Source of the DNA: Enhygromyxa salina
Lineage (GTDB): Bacteria > Myxococcota_A > Polyangia > Nannocystales > Nannocystaceae
NCBI RefSeq assembly: GCF_002994615.1
Contig: NZ_PVNK01000041.1
Location: forward strand, 1-34,498
Reading direction: 5' to 3'
Length of the DNA: 34,498 bases
This document shows, one piece after another, positions 18,378 through 26,672 of this stretch. Each line of letters begins with the position of its first letter. Within the stretch, counting starts at the first letter, position 1. The translations under genes and the position numbers were made by a program. The notes under the pieces are model-generated. The model saw nothing but the letters and a program-made list of their open reading frames with translations. It was not told the origin of the DNA and ran no database searches.

Positions 18378-19280
18378 GTGGCACGGACCAACACCACCGA
18401 CCGACTCTTCGCCGCGCTCGGCAACGCGAGGGTCCGGATGACCGACGATGAGGCGCGGCTGTTCGTCGAGGCGATCCAGGAGCACAGCGGCATCACGCTG
18501 TCGATTAACTCCGGCTTCTTCCTCGAGCGCCGCCTGAGCCCCCGGCTCGAGGCCCTCGGTCTGTCGAGCTACCTCGATTACTACCAGTACCTGCGCTACG
18601 ACCCCGCTGGCCCGCGCGAGATGGAAGAGCTGATCGAGCGCATCACCACGCACGAGACCTACTTCTTTCGCGAGCAGTACCAGCTCGAGGCCTTCTCCGA
18701 GGAGATCTTGCCCGCGCTGGCCAAGCGCCTCGCGCGTCAACAGCGGATCCAGGTGTGGAGCGCGGGCTGCTCGACCGGCGAAGAGGTCTACACCATCGCG
18801 ATGCTGCTGCTCGAGAGCGGCCTGTTCAAGGGCTGGAACCTCCGCGTGATGGGCTCCGACATCAGCCGCAAGGTGTTGGCGACGGCGCGCGCGGCGGTCT
18901 ACGGCGAGAACAGCTTCCGCACGACCACGCCCGCGCTGCGGCGCAAGTACTTCGTCGAGACCGGCGGGCGGGCGACCGTGCGCGAGGACGTGCGCTCGCA
19001 TTGTTCTTTTGGCCAACTCAACCTGATCTCGACCGAGCGCTTCCGGGTGCTCGGACCCCAGGACGTCATCTTCTGCCGCAACGTCCTGATGTATCTTTCG
19101 CATGAGGCTCGCCACCGCGTGGTCGAGGCGTTCTATGATCGCCTCACGCCCGGCGGCTTCCTGCTCCTGGGGCACTCGGAGAGCTTGCTCAACGTGACGA
19201 CCCGCTTCGACCTCGCCCACCTTCAAAAGGATCTGGTCTACCGCAAGCCGCCCACCGCGACCCAGCCCTCCAGCTACTAG
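18378..19280 (+). CDS. cheR: chemotaxis protein methyltransferase CheR
   Basis: A 300-aa SAM-dependent enzyme that methylates receptor glutamates. The N-terminal helical domain (FLERRLSPRLEALGLSSY) leads to the conserved ITTHETYFFRE (about residue 93). The SAM site is VWSAGCSTGEEVYTIAM with SDIS, then IFCRNVLMYL and FLLLGHSESL. No TPR extension is present. The GTG start follows the HEAT gene by 5 nt. With CheB it implies adaptation of methyl-accepting receptors even though none is encoded here. Confidence 0.95.
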   Translation: MARTNTTDRLFAALGNARVRMTDDEARLFVEAIQEHSGITLSINSGFFLERRLSPRLEALGLSSYLDYYQYLRYDPAGPREMEELIERITTHETYFFREQYQLEAFSEEILPALAKRLARQQRIQVWSAGCSTGEEVYTIAMLLLESGLFKGWNLRVMGSDISRKVLATARAAVYGENSFRTTTPALRRKYFVETGGRATVREDVRSHCSFGQLNLISTERFRVLGPQDVIFCRNVLMYLSHEARHRVVEAFYDRLTPGGFLLLGHSESLLNVTTRFDLAHLQKDLVYRKPPTATQPSSY

Positions 19281-19288
19281 ATGCGCCC

Positions 19289-20428
19289 GTGCGCCTGATG
19301 CCAGCGAAGAACGAAACCCGCCCCCTCCGAGTGCTCGTCGTCGACGACTCGGCCTACAACCGCCAGACGATCACGAGCATGCTCGAGTCGCGTGAGGGCG
19401 TAGAAGTCGTCGCGCGGGCGACCAACGGCAAGGAAGCGCTCAAGCTCGCGTTCGATCTCGACCCCGACGTGATCACCCTCGACCTCGAGATGCCCGAGAT
19501 GGACGGGTTCTCGTTCCTGCGCCTGCTCATGAGCCGGCGGCCGATCCCGGTCGTGGTCATCTCGGGCTACGCCCAGCGCGACAACGTGTTTCGGGCCCTC
19601 GAGCTCGGCGCGCTCGACTTCATCGCCAAGCCGCGGCGGCACATCAGCCCCGACATCCGCAACATCGAGGACGATCTCAGCGCGAAGATCACCATGGTCC
19701 GGCGGCTGCAAGCGGTCCGGCTCAAGCAGCGCGCGGACTCGCTGGCGGCTCAGGGCCCGCGGCCGAGCGGCAGCACCGACGCCGACGGCATGGCCCAGCC
19801 CCTCGCGGGCGAGCCGGCGCCGGTCGTGGTCGGGATCGGCTCCTCGACGGGCGGGCCGCCAGCGATTCAGCAGCTGCTCGCGGGGCTCCCGGCAGATCTG
19901 CCCGCGGCGGTCGTGATCGCGCAGCACATGCCTGCGCGGTTCACAAAGGCCTTCGCGGCCCGCCTCGACCGAGTCGTCGATCTGCGCGTGGTCGAGGCCG
20001 CCGAGGGCCAGCCGCTGTGCCGGGGCGTCGTCTACATCGTCCCTGGCTCGTGCAACATCGACATCGAGGCCAGCGCCGGCGAGGGCAGCACGGTCCGCAT
20101 CGTCGAGCCCCAGCCGACGCGGGCCGGCGTCGCTCCGCTCACGCCCTCAGCTGATCACATGCTCAAGTCGCTGTCGGCGGCCTACGAGCGCCGCCTGATC
20201 ACGGTGATCCTGACCGGGATGGGGTCCGACGGCACCAACGGCGCCATCGCTGCGAGGCGTCTGGGTGCCTACGTCCTCGTCGAGGACCCGCGGACGGCGG
20301 TCATGCCGGGGATGCCGCATTCTGCCCTCGAGGCCGGCGCGGTCGACCGGGCGCTGCCTCTCGAGCGTCTCCACGAGGCGATCATCGACGTCGTCGAGAA
20401 GCGGCGAGCCGAGTTCGAAGGCGGCTGA
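19289..20428 (+). CDS. cheB: chemotaxis response regulator methylesterase CheB
   Basis: A 379-aa protein with an N-terminal receiver (VLVVDDS, acceptor Asp65 in ITLDLEMPEMDG, KP in FIAKPRR) and a C-terminal methylesterase/deamidase. The catalytic triad is visible: Ser in GIGSSTGGPPA, His in IAQHMP and Asp in LTGMGSDGTNG. A ~30-residue linker joins them. The start is GTG 19289 or ATG 19298 (MPAKNE); neither has a good Shine-Dalgarno and both sit just after cheR, so I keep the longer form. It removes receptor methyl groups when phosphorylated by CheA. Confidence 0.94.
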   Translation: MRLMPAKNETRPLRVLVVDDSAYNRQTITSMLESREGVEVVARATNGKEALKLAFDLDPDVITLDLEMPEMDGFSFLRLLMSRRPIPVVVISGYAQRDNVFRALELGALDFIAKPRRHISPDIRNIEDDLSAKITMVRRLQAVRLKQRADSLAAQGPRPSGSTDADGMAQPLAGEPAPVVVGIGSSTGGPPAIQQLLAGLPADLPAAVVIAQHMPARFTKAFAARLDRVVDLRVVEAAEGQPLCRGVVYIVPGSCNIDIEASAGEGSTVRIVEPQPTRAGVAPLTPSADHMLKSLSAAYERRLITVILTGMGSDGTNGAIAARRLGAYVLVEDPRTAVMPGMPHSALEAGAVDRALPLERLHEAIIDVVEKRRAEFEGG

Positions 20429-20508
20429 GCGCGGTGACCGTGGCGTTACGCCCCACCGGGGTGCGCGCGAGGGCGGAGTCCACACGAGCTCCGTCGTCGA
20501 TGTGCGGG

Positions 20509-20549
20509 GTCCGAGCGACGAGAGTGCGTGGTGAAAACCTCGCTCGGAC
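20509..20549 (+). terminator. 10-bp inverted repeat downstream of cheB
   Basis: GTCCGAGCGA (20509-20518) pairs perfectly with TCGCTCGGAC (20540-20549) around a 21-nt loop, in the 170-bp gap between cheB and the GAF gene. There is no T-run, so it may be a Rho-dependent or attenuating structure, or an operator, rather than a true intrinsic terminator. Confidence 0.35.
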
Positions 20550-20583
20550 TGGACACCCGTGCCCTCGCGTTCGCTCGCGCTGT

Positions 20584-20589
20584 GTTACT
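20584..20589 (+). promoter_or_regulatory. -10-like element before the GAF gene
   Basis: GTTACT ends 9 nt before the GTG at 20599 in an otherwise GC-rich gap, again giving a nearly leaderless start. No clear -35 is seen. Confidence 0.3.
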
Positions 20590-20598
20590 GTGCGGGCG

Positions 20599-21432
20599 GT
20601 GAGCGCCGACGATACCAGGCAAAGCCTGCAGCGGAAGACCGACGTGTTCTTGCGCGACTTCTTCGAGAAGGGCGAGGTGTTAGTCAAGGAGCTGATCACG
20701 GAGAATGATCGGCTCCGTTCTCAGCTCGAGGCGGCCCCCGTCCAGGTAGAGAAGGACGCCAAGCCCGTCACCCGCGACAACATGGTCGACTTGTTGATGC
20801 TGCGGATCTCGTCCCTCGAGCGTGAGTGTGACGAGATTCGTCGTATCGCGGGGAACGTCGAGGAGGAGTCCGGTGGCTTCCGCCAGCGGCTCGACTCGCT
20901 CGAGTCCGAGCACTATCACCTCGCGTCCATGTTCGTGGCTGGTTCGCAGTTTCACTCGGCGACGAGCTTCGACGAGGTCCTGCGCACGATCACCGAGATC
21001 TTGCTCAACTTTGTCGGCGCGGGCGCGTTCACGATCTACCTCGTCGACGAGGAGCGGCAGGTGCTGTTCCCGGTCGCGCGCGAGGGCGGGGTCATCGACG
21101 ACATCAAAGAGATCGAGCTGACCGGCGACGACGCCGGCCCGGCACAAGCGGCAATCGTCGCGCTCGGGCGACCGTGGAAGAGCGGTGACCCCGAGTTTCA
21201 GATGGGCAAGGAGATCATCAACCTACCGCTCGTCAGCGGGTCACGGTTGGTCGGTGTCGCTCGTCTGGAGTCCTTCCTCGAACAAAAGCACGGCTTCGCG
21301 GACAACGACTACCAGCTGCTCGGTCTCATCTCCGAGCACGCCGGCACCGGGGTCGAGAACGCGTGGATCCGGGCCCACACCAAAGACGTCCCGCTGCAGC
21401 GTCGGGCGATCGAACATCTGGTTGGAGCATGA
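20599..21432 (+). CDS. coiled-coil plus GAF-domain protein
   Basis: A 277-aa cytoplasmic protein. The GTG at 20599 is preferred: the ORF continues upstream, but those residues are Arg-rich and look like intergenic DNA. Residues ~1-110 are helical and likely coiled coil (LRDFFEKGEVLVKELITENDRLRSQLE; LMLRISSLERECDEIRRIAGNVEEE). Residues ~115-265 form a GAF domain (FDEVLRTITEILLNFVGAGAFTIYLVDEERQVLFPVAREGG; LISEHAGTGVENAWI). The ligand is unknown. Its stop overlaps the second cheY (ATGA), so it may act as a soluble sensor for that regulator. Confidence 0.82.
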   Translation: MSADDTRQSLQRKTDVFLRDFFEKGEVLVKELITENDRLRSQLEAAPVQVEKDAKPVTRDNMVDLLMLRISSLERECDEIRRIAGNVEEESGGFRQRLDSLESEHYHLASMFVAGSQFHSATSFDEVLRTITEILLNFVGAGAFTIYLVDEERQVLFPVAREGGVIDDIKEIELTGDDAGPAQAAIVALGRPWKSGDPEFQMGKEIINLPLVSGSRLVGVARLESFLEQKHGFADNDYQLLGLISEHAGTGVENAWIRAHTKDVPLQRRAIEHLVGA

Positions 21433-21821
21433 GCATTTCGGGAGAACGCCGTTTCAACGCGTTGGTGGTCGAGGACAGTCCACCGATGCGAAAGATGATC
21501 GTCTTCGCGCTCTCGCGTGTGCGGGAGCTCGACGTGGTCGAAGCCGACGATGGTGTCGACGCCCTGCGTCGCATCGCCGGGACCAAGTTCGACATCATCA
21601 TCACTGACATCAACATGCCGATCCTCGACGGGCTCAAGCTCGTCAAGCGGTTGCGCGCAGACGAGAACTACAAGGACGTGCCGATCGTGATCATCACGAC
21701 CGAGGGCGCGGCCGAAGATCGTCAGCGGGCCTTGGCGCTGGGCGCGAACGCGTACATCACCAAGCCGATCCAGGCCCAGCAGGTCATCTCGCTCGTCCGC
21801 GAGATCCTGACCCTGGACTGA
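21429..21821 (+). CDS. cheY: CheY-like response regulator (second)
   Basis: A 130-aa single receiver domain with a complete active site: Glu15/Asp16 in ALVVEDS, Asp60 in IIITDINMP, Thr90/Thr91 in IVIITTEG and Lys112 in YITKPI. The ATG at 21429 overlaps the GAF-gene stop (ATGA) and has GGAG just before it. It resembles the first CheY of the locus closely in the DINMP segment. It could compete for CheA phosphate (phosphate sink) or carry the output signal of the GAF protein. Confidence 0.93.
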   Translation: MSISGERRFNALVVEDSPPMRKMIVFALSRVRELDVVEADDGVDALRRIAGTKFDIIITDINMPILDGLKLVKRLRADENYKDVPIVIITTEGAAEDRQRALALGANAYITKPIQAQQVISLVREILTLD

Positions 21822-21838
21822 GCTCGGCCCCTGACTTC

Positions 21839-21864
21839 CCGGGGCTCCGGGCTGCTCCTTTTTT
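21839..21864 (+). terminator. possible terminator after the che region
   Basis: CCCGG-GGCT-CCGGG (21839-21852) followed seven bases later by T6 (21859-21864) lies just after the second cheY. The stem is short and the T-run is offset. Confidence 0.4.
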
Positions 21865-21884
21865 GGGTGGCCCGGCGCCGCGTG

Positions 21885-21891
21885 TTAATTT
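21885..21891 (+). promoter_or_regulatory. -10 element of xerD, predicted leaderless
   Basis: TTAATTT ends 6 nt before the xerD ATG at 21898 and is the most AT-rich spot in the gap. TTGGGT at 21863-21868, 17 bp upstream of TAATTT, is a weak -35. Confidence 0.4.
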
Positions 21892-21897
21892 TGCCCG

Positions 21898-22818
21898 ATG
21901 GCGCGGGCGCTCCACCTCGATGACGCGGTCGAGGACTACCTTCAGCACCTGAAGGTCGAGCGCAACCTGTCGCCCAACACGATCGAGGCCTACGCCAACG
22001 ATCTGCGCCAGCTCCTCGATCACCTCGGATCGCTTGGGGTCGAGACCACGACCGAGGTCGAGCCGCCGATCTTGCTCGGCTTCTTGCGCGCGCTGACCGA
22101 GCGCGGGCTCGCGGCCCGCAGCCAGGCGCGCCGCTGGGTCGCCGTGCGGGGTCTGTTCCGGTGGCTGCGGCTCGAGAACCTGATCGACGTCGATCCGACC
22201 CAGGGCATCCGCATGCCCAAGGCCGGGGCCAAGCTGCCCGAGCTGCTCAGCCGCGCGGAGATCGACGCGCTGTTGGCCGCGCCCGGCGTCGACACGGTCT
22301 TGGGTCTGCGCGACACGGCGCTGCTCGAGTTCATGTACGCGACGGGCTGCCGCGTGTCCGAGGCGTGCGACCTCCAGCTCGACGCGCTCCACCTCGATCA
22401 GGGCCTGGTCGTGCTGACCGGCAAGGGCAACAAGCAGCGCATGGTCCCCCTCGGCGATTGCGCGCTGGTGGCCTTGCTAGCTTACGTCGAGGCCGGGCGG
22501 CCGGGCTTGCTCGCGCGGGCCCGGGGCAAGGGCCGCCGCGACGCGCACGTGTTCCTCAATTGCCGCGGCGCTCGCTTGTCGCGCCAAGGATGGTTTCATC
22601 GCCTGCGTGAGCACGCCGTCAGCGCGGGGATCACCCGACCAGTATCACCGCACAAGCTGCGCCACAGCTTCGCGACTCACCTGATCGAAGGTGGCGCCGA
22701 CTTGCGCGCAGTCCAGACCCTGCTGGGTCACGCAGACATCTCGACCACCCAGGTCTACACGCACCTGAGCCAGAGCCACGTGCGCCACGCCTACGATCGC
22801 CATCACCCGCGCGCGTGA
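21898..22818 (+). CDS. xerD: site-specific tyrosine recombinase XerD/XerC
   Basis: A 306-aa recombinase that resolves chromosome dimers at dif. The N-terminal SAM-like core-binding domain (LDDAVEDYLQHLKVERNLSPNTIEAY) is followed by the catalytic domain. Catalytic residues are Arg152 (TGCRVSEAC), Lys176 (GKGNKQR), His252 and Arg255 (PHKLRHSFATHL), His278 (LLGHADISTT) and nucleophile Tyr287 (VYTH). The GADLRAVQTLLGH stretch favours XerD over XerC. Position directly before scpA/scpB joins it to a chromosome-segregation cluster, as in several other bacteria. It is unlikely to be a phage integrase because no mobile genes are nearby. Confidence 0.9.
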   Translation: MARALHLDDAVEDYLQHLKVERNLSPNTIEAYANDLRQLLDHLGSLGVETTTEVEPPILLGFLRALTERGLAARSQARRWVAVRGLFRWLRLENLIDVDPTQGIRMPKAGAKLPELLSRAEIDALLAAPGVDTVLGLRDTALLEFMYATGCRVSEACDLQLDALHLDQGLVVLTGKGNKQRMVPLGDCALVALLAYVEAGRPGLLARARGKGRRDAHVFLNCRGARLSRQGWFHRLREHAVSAGITRPVSPHKLRHSFATHLIEGGADLRAVQTLLGHADISTTQVYTHLSQSHVRHAYDRHHPRA

Positions 22819-22976
22819 CCGGGCGAGCCCCCAAGGGGTCGCCGGTGGGCTGACTTGCGGGGCACCGGTCTGACTTGATAGGTAACTCCGTCGCGTCGCG
22901 CTTCGTGCGCGATCTTCGTTTCTCCGAGCCCCTCGTGTCCGCACTCGTCGCCATCAATCTTACGAGCGAGACCCTG

Positions 22977-23612
22977 ATGACGGTTGGGCTGTACCTGGTC
23001 TGCCTGATCCTCTCGATCGCGGTCCACGAGTACTGTCACGCGGTCGCGGCCGACCGTCTGGGAGATCCGACCCCCGAGCGCGAGGGTCGGGTGTCGCTCA
23101 ACCCCCTCGTCCACGCCGATCCGGTCGGGACCTTCATCATGCCGATCGTCGCGGCCTTCACCGCGCTGCCGCTGCTCGGCTGGGGCCGGCCGGTCTCGAC
23201 CCAGCCGAGCAACTACACGCGCAAGGTCAGCATGCGCAGCGGCATGGCCCTGGTCGCCTTCGCCGGGCCGTTCGGGAATTTCGTGCTCGCCCTCTTGGTG
23301 CTCGGGATCGCGGCGGTCATGGGCCGGACCATGGAGATCAGCGTCGGCATGCACACGGTGCTGACGACGATGCTGCAGCTCAACGTGCTCTTGATGCTGT
23401 TCAACCTGCTGCCGCTGCACCCCCTCGACGGCGGCAAGATCCTCGCCGCGTTCTTGCCCGCGCGCCTCGAGCACATCGACGAGTTCCTGGTCCGCTACGG
23501 GATGTGGATCCTGCTCGGGCTGGTGGTCCTCGGCGGTCCTCTCCTCGGTCGGCTGCTCGGGCCGGTGTTTGATCTGGTCGCGCGGATGTACTACGTCGCG
23601 GTGGCTGCATGA
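22977..23612 (+). CDS. site-2 protease family (M50) membrane metalloprotease
   Basis: A 211-aa intramembrane protease of the short YwhC/Rv2625-like M50 group. The zinc motif HEYCH lies in the first membrane helix (LILSIAVHEYCHAVAADRLGD). LNPLVHADPVGT follows, then LLGWGRPVSTQPSNY, AFAGPFGNFVLALL and the second active-site motif LLPLHPLDGGKIL with its conserved Asp. I chose ATG 22977 because it places the first helix as in the family; in-frame GTG 22935, GTG 22905 or TTG 22875 would add 14-34 residues. The 158-bp gap upstream has two CTGACTTG copies 20 bp apart. The scpA start overlaps its stop (ATGA). Confidence 0.88.
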   Translation: MTVGLYLVCLILSIAVHEYCHAVAADRLGDPTPEREGRVSLNPLVHADPVGTFIMPIVAAFTALPLLGWGRPVSTQPSNYTRKVSMRSGMALVAFAGPFGNFVLALLVLGIAAVMGRTMEISVGMHTVLTTMLQLNVLLMLFNLLPLHPLDGGKILAAFLPARLEHIDEFLVRYGMWILLGLVVLGGPLLGRLLGPVFDLVARMYYVAVAA

Positions 23613-26600
23613 GCGGTGGTTCGTTGACCACGCCGGTGTCCGAGCCGGACGAGGCGGTCGATCCCGAGGCCGGAGACCAGGCCGGGCCCGAGGCTGGAGA
23701 CCAGGCCGGGCCCGAGGCTGGAGACCAGGCCGGGCCCGAGACCGGAGACCAGGCTGGGCCCGAGGCTGGAGACCAGGCCGGGCCCGAGGTGGCTCGGGCT
23801 CGCTCGGGGCGCCCGGCGACCGACTCGATCGCCGATGGTGTTCACGTGCGCAGCAGCTACGCGGTCGCGCTCGACGTGTTCGAGGGCCCGCTCGATCTGC
23901 TCTTGCACCTCGTGCGTCGCCACGAGCTCGACATCCTCGACATCCCGATCGCCTTCATCACCGAGAAGTACATCGAGTACATCAGCCTCGCGCGCTCGCT
24001 CGACATCGAGGTCGCGGGCGAGTACCTGCTGATGGCGGCGACGCTGGCCTTCCTCAAGAGCCGCGAGCTGCTGCCGGTCGTGCCCGGCGAGGACGACGAA
24101 GAGGGTGAGCTCGAGGACGGCGTCGATCCGCGCGAAGAGCTGATCCGGCGCTTGATCGAGTACGAGCGCTTCCGCGACGCCGGCTTCGAGCTGGCCAACC
24201 GCCCGCTCGCGGGCCGCGACGTGTTTCCTCGCGGAGGCGATCTGTCGATCGAGCCGCCGGAGCCCGGCCTCGCGCCCGTGACTCTGTTTCGCCTGGCCGA
24301 GGCCTACAACCGGGTGCTCGACCGGGCGAAGATCCACCAGGAGCACGAGGTCGTGATCGAGCCGATCACGGTCCGTCAGCGGATGCGGCAGCTGGGCCTG
24401 CTCCTCGCGGCCGAGGGCCGGGTCGGATTCGAGGACCTGTTCCTGCGTCAGGTCTGGTCGAGCGAGCGTGAGCTACGGCAGATGCTGGTCGTGACCCTGA
24501 TGTCGGTGCTCGAGCTGGTCAAGCTCGGGGTCCTCGGGGTCCACCAGGCCGCAGGCAGCGACAGCATCGAGCTCGAGCGGGCCGTCGACGCGCCCGAGAT
24601 GGAGCGCGTCGTCTCCAGCTACCGCGGTGACGACGAGCCCCCGATGAGTGACGCGGAGGAGGCCGCGCTCGCGGAGGCGGTCGCGTCCGGGGGGGCGGTC
24701 GGGGCCACACAAGAGGATGCGCCTGGGGATTCCGCCGCGGCCGAGGATGCCGCGGTCGATGACGCCGCGGCTGAGGATGCCGCAGCCGAGGATGCCGCGG
24801 CCGATGATGCCGCGGTCGATGACGCCGCGGCCGATGACGCCGCGGCCGAGGATGCCGCGGCCGAGGATGCCGCTGCGGCCGATGACGCCGCGGCCGATGA
24901 CGCCGCGGCCGATGACGCCGCGCCCGAGGATGACGCTGCGGCCGATGACGCCGCGCCCGGGGATGACGCTGCGGCCGATGACGCCGCGCCCGGGGAGGCG
25001 GTCGCGCCCGAGGATGACGCCGCGGCCGATGACGCCGCGGCCGATGACGCCGCGGCCGAGGATGCCGCGGTCGATGACGCCGCGGCCGATGACGCCGCGC
25101 CCGAGGATGACGCTGCGGCCGATGACGCCGCGGCCGATGACGCCGCGCCCGAGGATGACGCTGCGGCCGATGACGCTGCGGCCGATGACGCCGCGGCCGA
25201 TGACGCCGCGCCCGAGGATGACGCTGCGGCCGATGACGCCGCGCCCGAGGATGACGCTGCGGCCGATGACGCCGCGCCCGGGGAGGCGGTCGCGCCCGAG
25301 GATGACGCCGCGGCCGATGACGCCGCGCCCGAGGATGCCGCGGTCGATGACGCCGCGGCCGATGAAGCCGCGGCTGATGACGCCGCGGCCGAGGATGCCG
25401 CGGTCGATGACGCCGCGGCTGATGACGCCGCGGCCGATGACGCCGCGCCCAGGGAGGCGGTCGCGCCCGCACAAGAGGATGCGTCCGAGGAGGAGGCCGC
25501 GCCCGGGGAGGCGGTCGCGCCCGAGGATGACGCCGCGGCCGATGAAGCCACGCCCGAGGAGGATGCCGCGGCCGATGACGCCGCGGCCGATGACGCCGCG
25601 CCCGATGACGCCGCGCCCGAGGAAGCCGCGGCCGATGACGCCGCGCCCGGGGAGGCGGTCGCGCCCGCACAAGAGGATGCGCCCGAGGAGGAGGCCGCGC
25701 CCGGGGAGGCGGTCGCGCCCGAGGAAGCCGCGGCCGATGAAGCCGCGCCTGATGAAGCCGCGCCCGGGGAGGCGGTCGCGCCCGAGGAAGCCGCGGCCGA
25801 TGACGCCGTGCGCGAAGATGAAGCCGCGCCTGATGAAGCCGCGCTCGATGAAGCCGCGGCCGATGAAGCCGCGCCTGAGGAAGCCGCGCTCGGGGAGGCG
25901 GTCGCGCCCGAGGAAGCCGCGGCCGATGAAGCCGTGCGCGAAGATGAAGCCGCGCCTGATGAAGCCGCGCCTGATGAAGCCGCGGCCGATGAAGCCGCGC
26001 CCGATGAAGCCGCGCCTGATGAAGCCGCGCCCGAGGAGGCCGCGCCTGATGAAGCCGCGCTCGATGAAGCCGCGCTCGATGAAGCCGCGCTCGATGAAGC
26101 CGCGCCCGATGAAGCCGCGCCCGGGGAAGCTGCGCTCGATGAAGCCGCGCCCGGGGAAGCTGCGCCCGAGGAGGAGGTTGTGTCCGCGGAGGCGGTCGCG
26201 CCCGAGGAGGCGGTTGTGTCCGCGGAGGCGGTTGTGTCCGCGGAGGCGGTTGTGTCCGCGGAGGCGGTCGCGCCCGCGGAGGCGGTCACGCTCGAGGATG
26301 AGGTGGCGCCTGGGGAAGAGGTCGCGCCCGCGGAGGCGGTCGGGCCCGAGGAAGAGGTAGCGCCCGCACAAGAGGCAGCGCCCGCACAAGAGGTAGCGCC
26401 CGAGGAAGAGGTAGCGCCCGCACAAGAGACTGCGACAGCGCCCGCACAAGAGGTAGCGCTCGCACAAGAGGTAGCGCCCGAGGAAGAGGCCGCGCCCGCG
26501 GAAGGGGCAGTGCCCGCGGAAGGGGCACTGCCCGCGGAGGAGGTCGAGCCCGTGCAGGGGGCAGCGCCCGCACAGGAGGCCGAGCCCGCACACGCGGCCG

Positions 26601-26671
26601 AGCCCGCACACGCGGCCGAGCCCGCGCAAGCCGAGAATTCTGCCGCGCCCGATGAGGGCGAGAGCGACTGA
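23609..26671 (+). CDS. scpA: condensin kleisin subunit ScpA with giant acidic tail
   Basis: A 1020-aa protein; ordinary ScpA is about 250 aa. Residues ~20-59 are five copies of an 8-residue EAGDQAGP repeat. The kleisin domain spans ~84-320: VALDVFEGPLDLLLHLVRRHELDILDIPI (SMC neck-binding side), AGEYLLMAATLAFLKSRELLP, and a C-terminal winged helix (LFLRQVWSSERELRQMLVVTLMSVLELVKLGVL). ScpA closes the SMC ring and binds ScpB. From ~350 to the end there is only low-complexity sequence: DDAAA/EDAAA units, then DEAAP/DEAAL units, then VSAEAV and APAQE units. The tail has no Lys and three Arg. scpB starts 1 nt after the stop. Confidence 0.95.
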   Translation: MSGGSLTTPVSEPDEAVDPEAGDQAGPEAGDQAGPEAGDQAGPETGDQAGPEAGDQAGPEVARARSGRPATDSIADGVHVRSSYAVALDVFEGPLDLLLHLVRRHELDILDIPIAFITEKYIEYISLARSLDIEVAGEYLLMAATLAFLKSRELLPVVPGEDDEEGELEDGVDPREELIRRLIEYERFRDAGFELANRPLAGRDVFPRGGDLSIEPPEPGLAPVTLFRLAEAYNRVLDRAKIHQEHEVVIEPITVRQRMRQLGLLLAAEGRVGFEDLFLRQVWSSERELRQMLVVTLMSVLELVKLGVLGVHQAAGSDSIELERAVDAPEMERVVSSYRGDDEPPMSDAEEAALAEAVASGGAVGATQEDAPGDSAAAEDAAVDDAAAEDAAAEDAAADDAAVDDAAADDAAAEDAAAEDAAAADDAAADDAAADDAAPEDDAAADDAAPGDDAAADDAAPGEAVAPEDDAAADDAAADDAAAEDAAVDDAAADDAAPEDDAAADDAAADDAAPEDDAAADDAAADDAAADDAAPEDDAAADDAAPEDDAAADDAAPGEAVAPEDDAAADDAAPEDAAVDDAAADEAAADDAAAEDAAVDDAAADDAAADDAAPREAVAPAQEDASEEEAAPGEAVAPEDDAAADEATPEEDAAADDAAADDAAPDDAAPEEAAADDAAPGEAVAPAQEDAPEEEAAPGEAVAPEEAAADEAAPDEAAPGEAVAPEEAAADDAVREDEAAPDEAALDEAAADEAAPEEAALGEAVAPEEAAADEAVREDEAAPDEAAPDEAAADEAAPDEAAPDEAAPEEAAPDEAALDEAALDEAALDEAAPDEAAPGEAALDEAAPGEAAPEEEVVSAEAVAPEEAVVSAEAVVSAEAVVSAEAVAPAEAVTLEDEVAPGEEVAPAEAVGPEEEVAPAQEAAPAQEVAPEEEVAPAQETATAPAQEVALAQEVAPEEEAAPAEGAVPAEGALPAEEVEPVQGAAPAQEAEPAHAAEPAHAAEPAQAENSAAPDEGESD
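23666..23785 (+). repeat. 24-bp tandem repeat in scpA, five copies
   Basis: Five 24-bp units encode EAGDQAGP (one copy ETGDQAGP) at the ScpA N-terminus. Third-base differences between copies are few, indicating recent expansion. Confidence 0.9.
24730..26170 (+). repeat. 15-bp repeat array coding the ScpA acidic tail
   Basis: The basic unit is GCGGCCGATGACGCC and close variants (AADDA). It shifts after ~25640 to GATGAAGCCGCGCCC (DEAAP). Longer interspersed units encode PGEAVAPE. Roughly two in five residues are acidic. 26171-26660 continues with different GCGGAGGCGGT and GCACAAGAGG units. Edges are approximate. Confidence 0.9.
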
Positions 26672-26672
26672 C

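Noticed and set aside
21898..22818. Mobile-element integrase
   Set aside because: The recombinase has XerD features and lies in a segregation cluster without att sites, transposases or phage genes nearby.
24730..26170. CRISPR-like array
   Set aside because: The repeats are 15-24 bp, directly adjacent, in frame with a protein and have no unique spacers.
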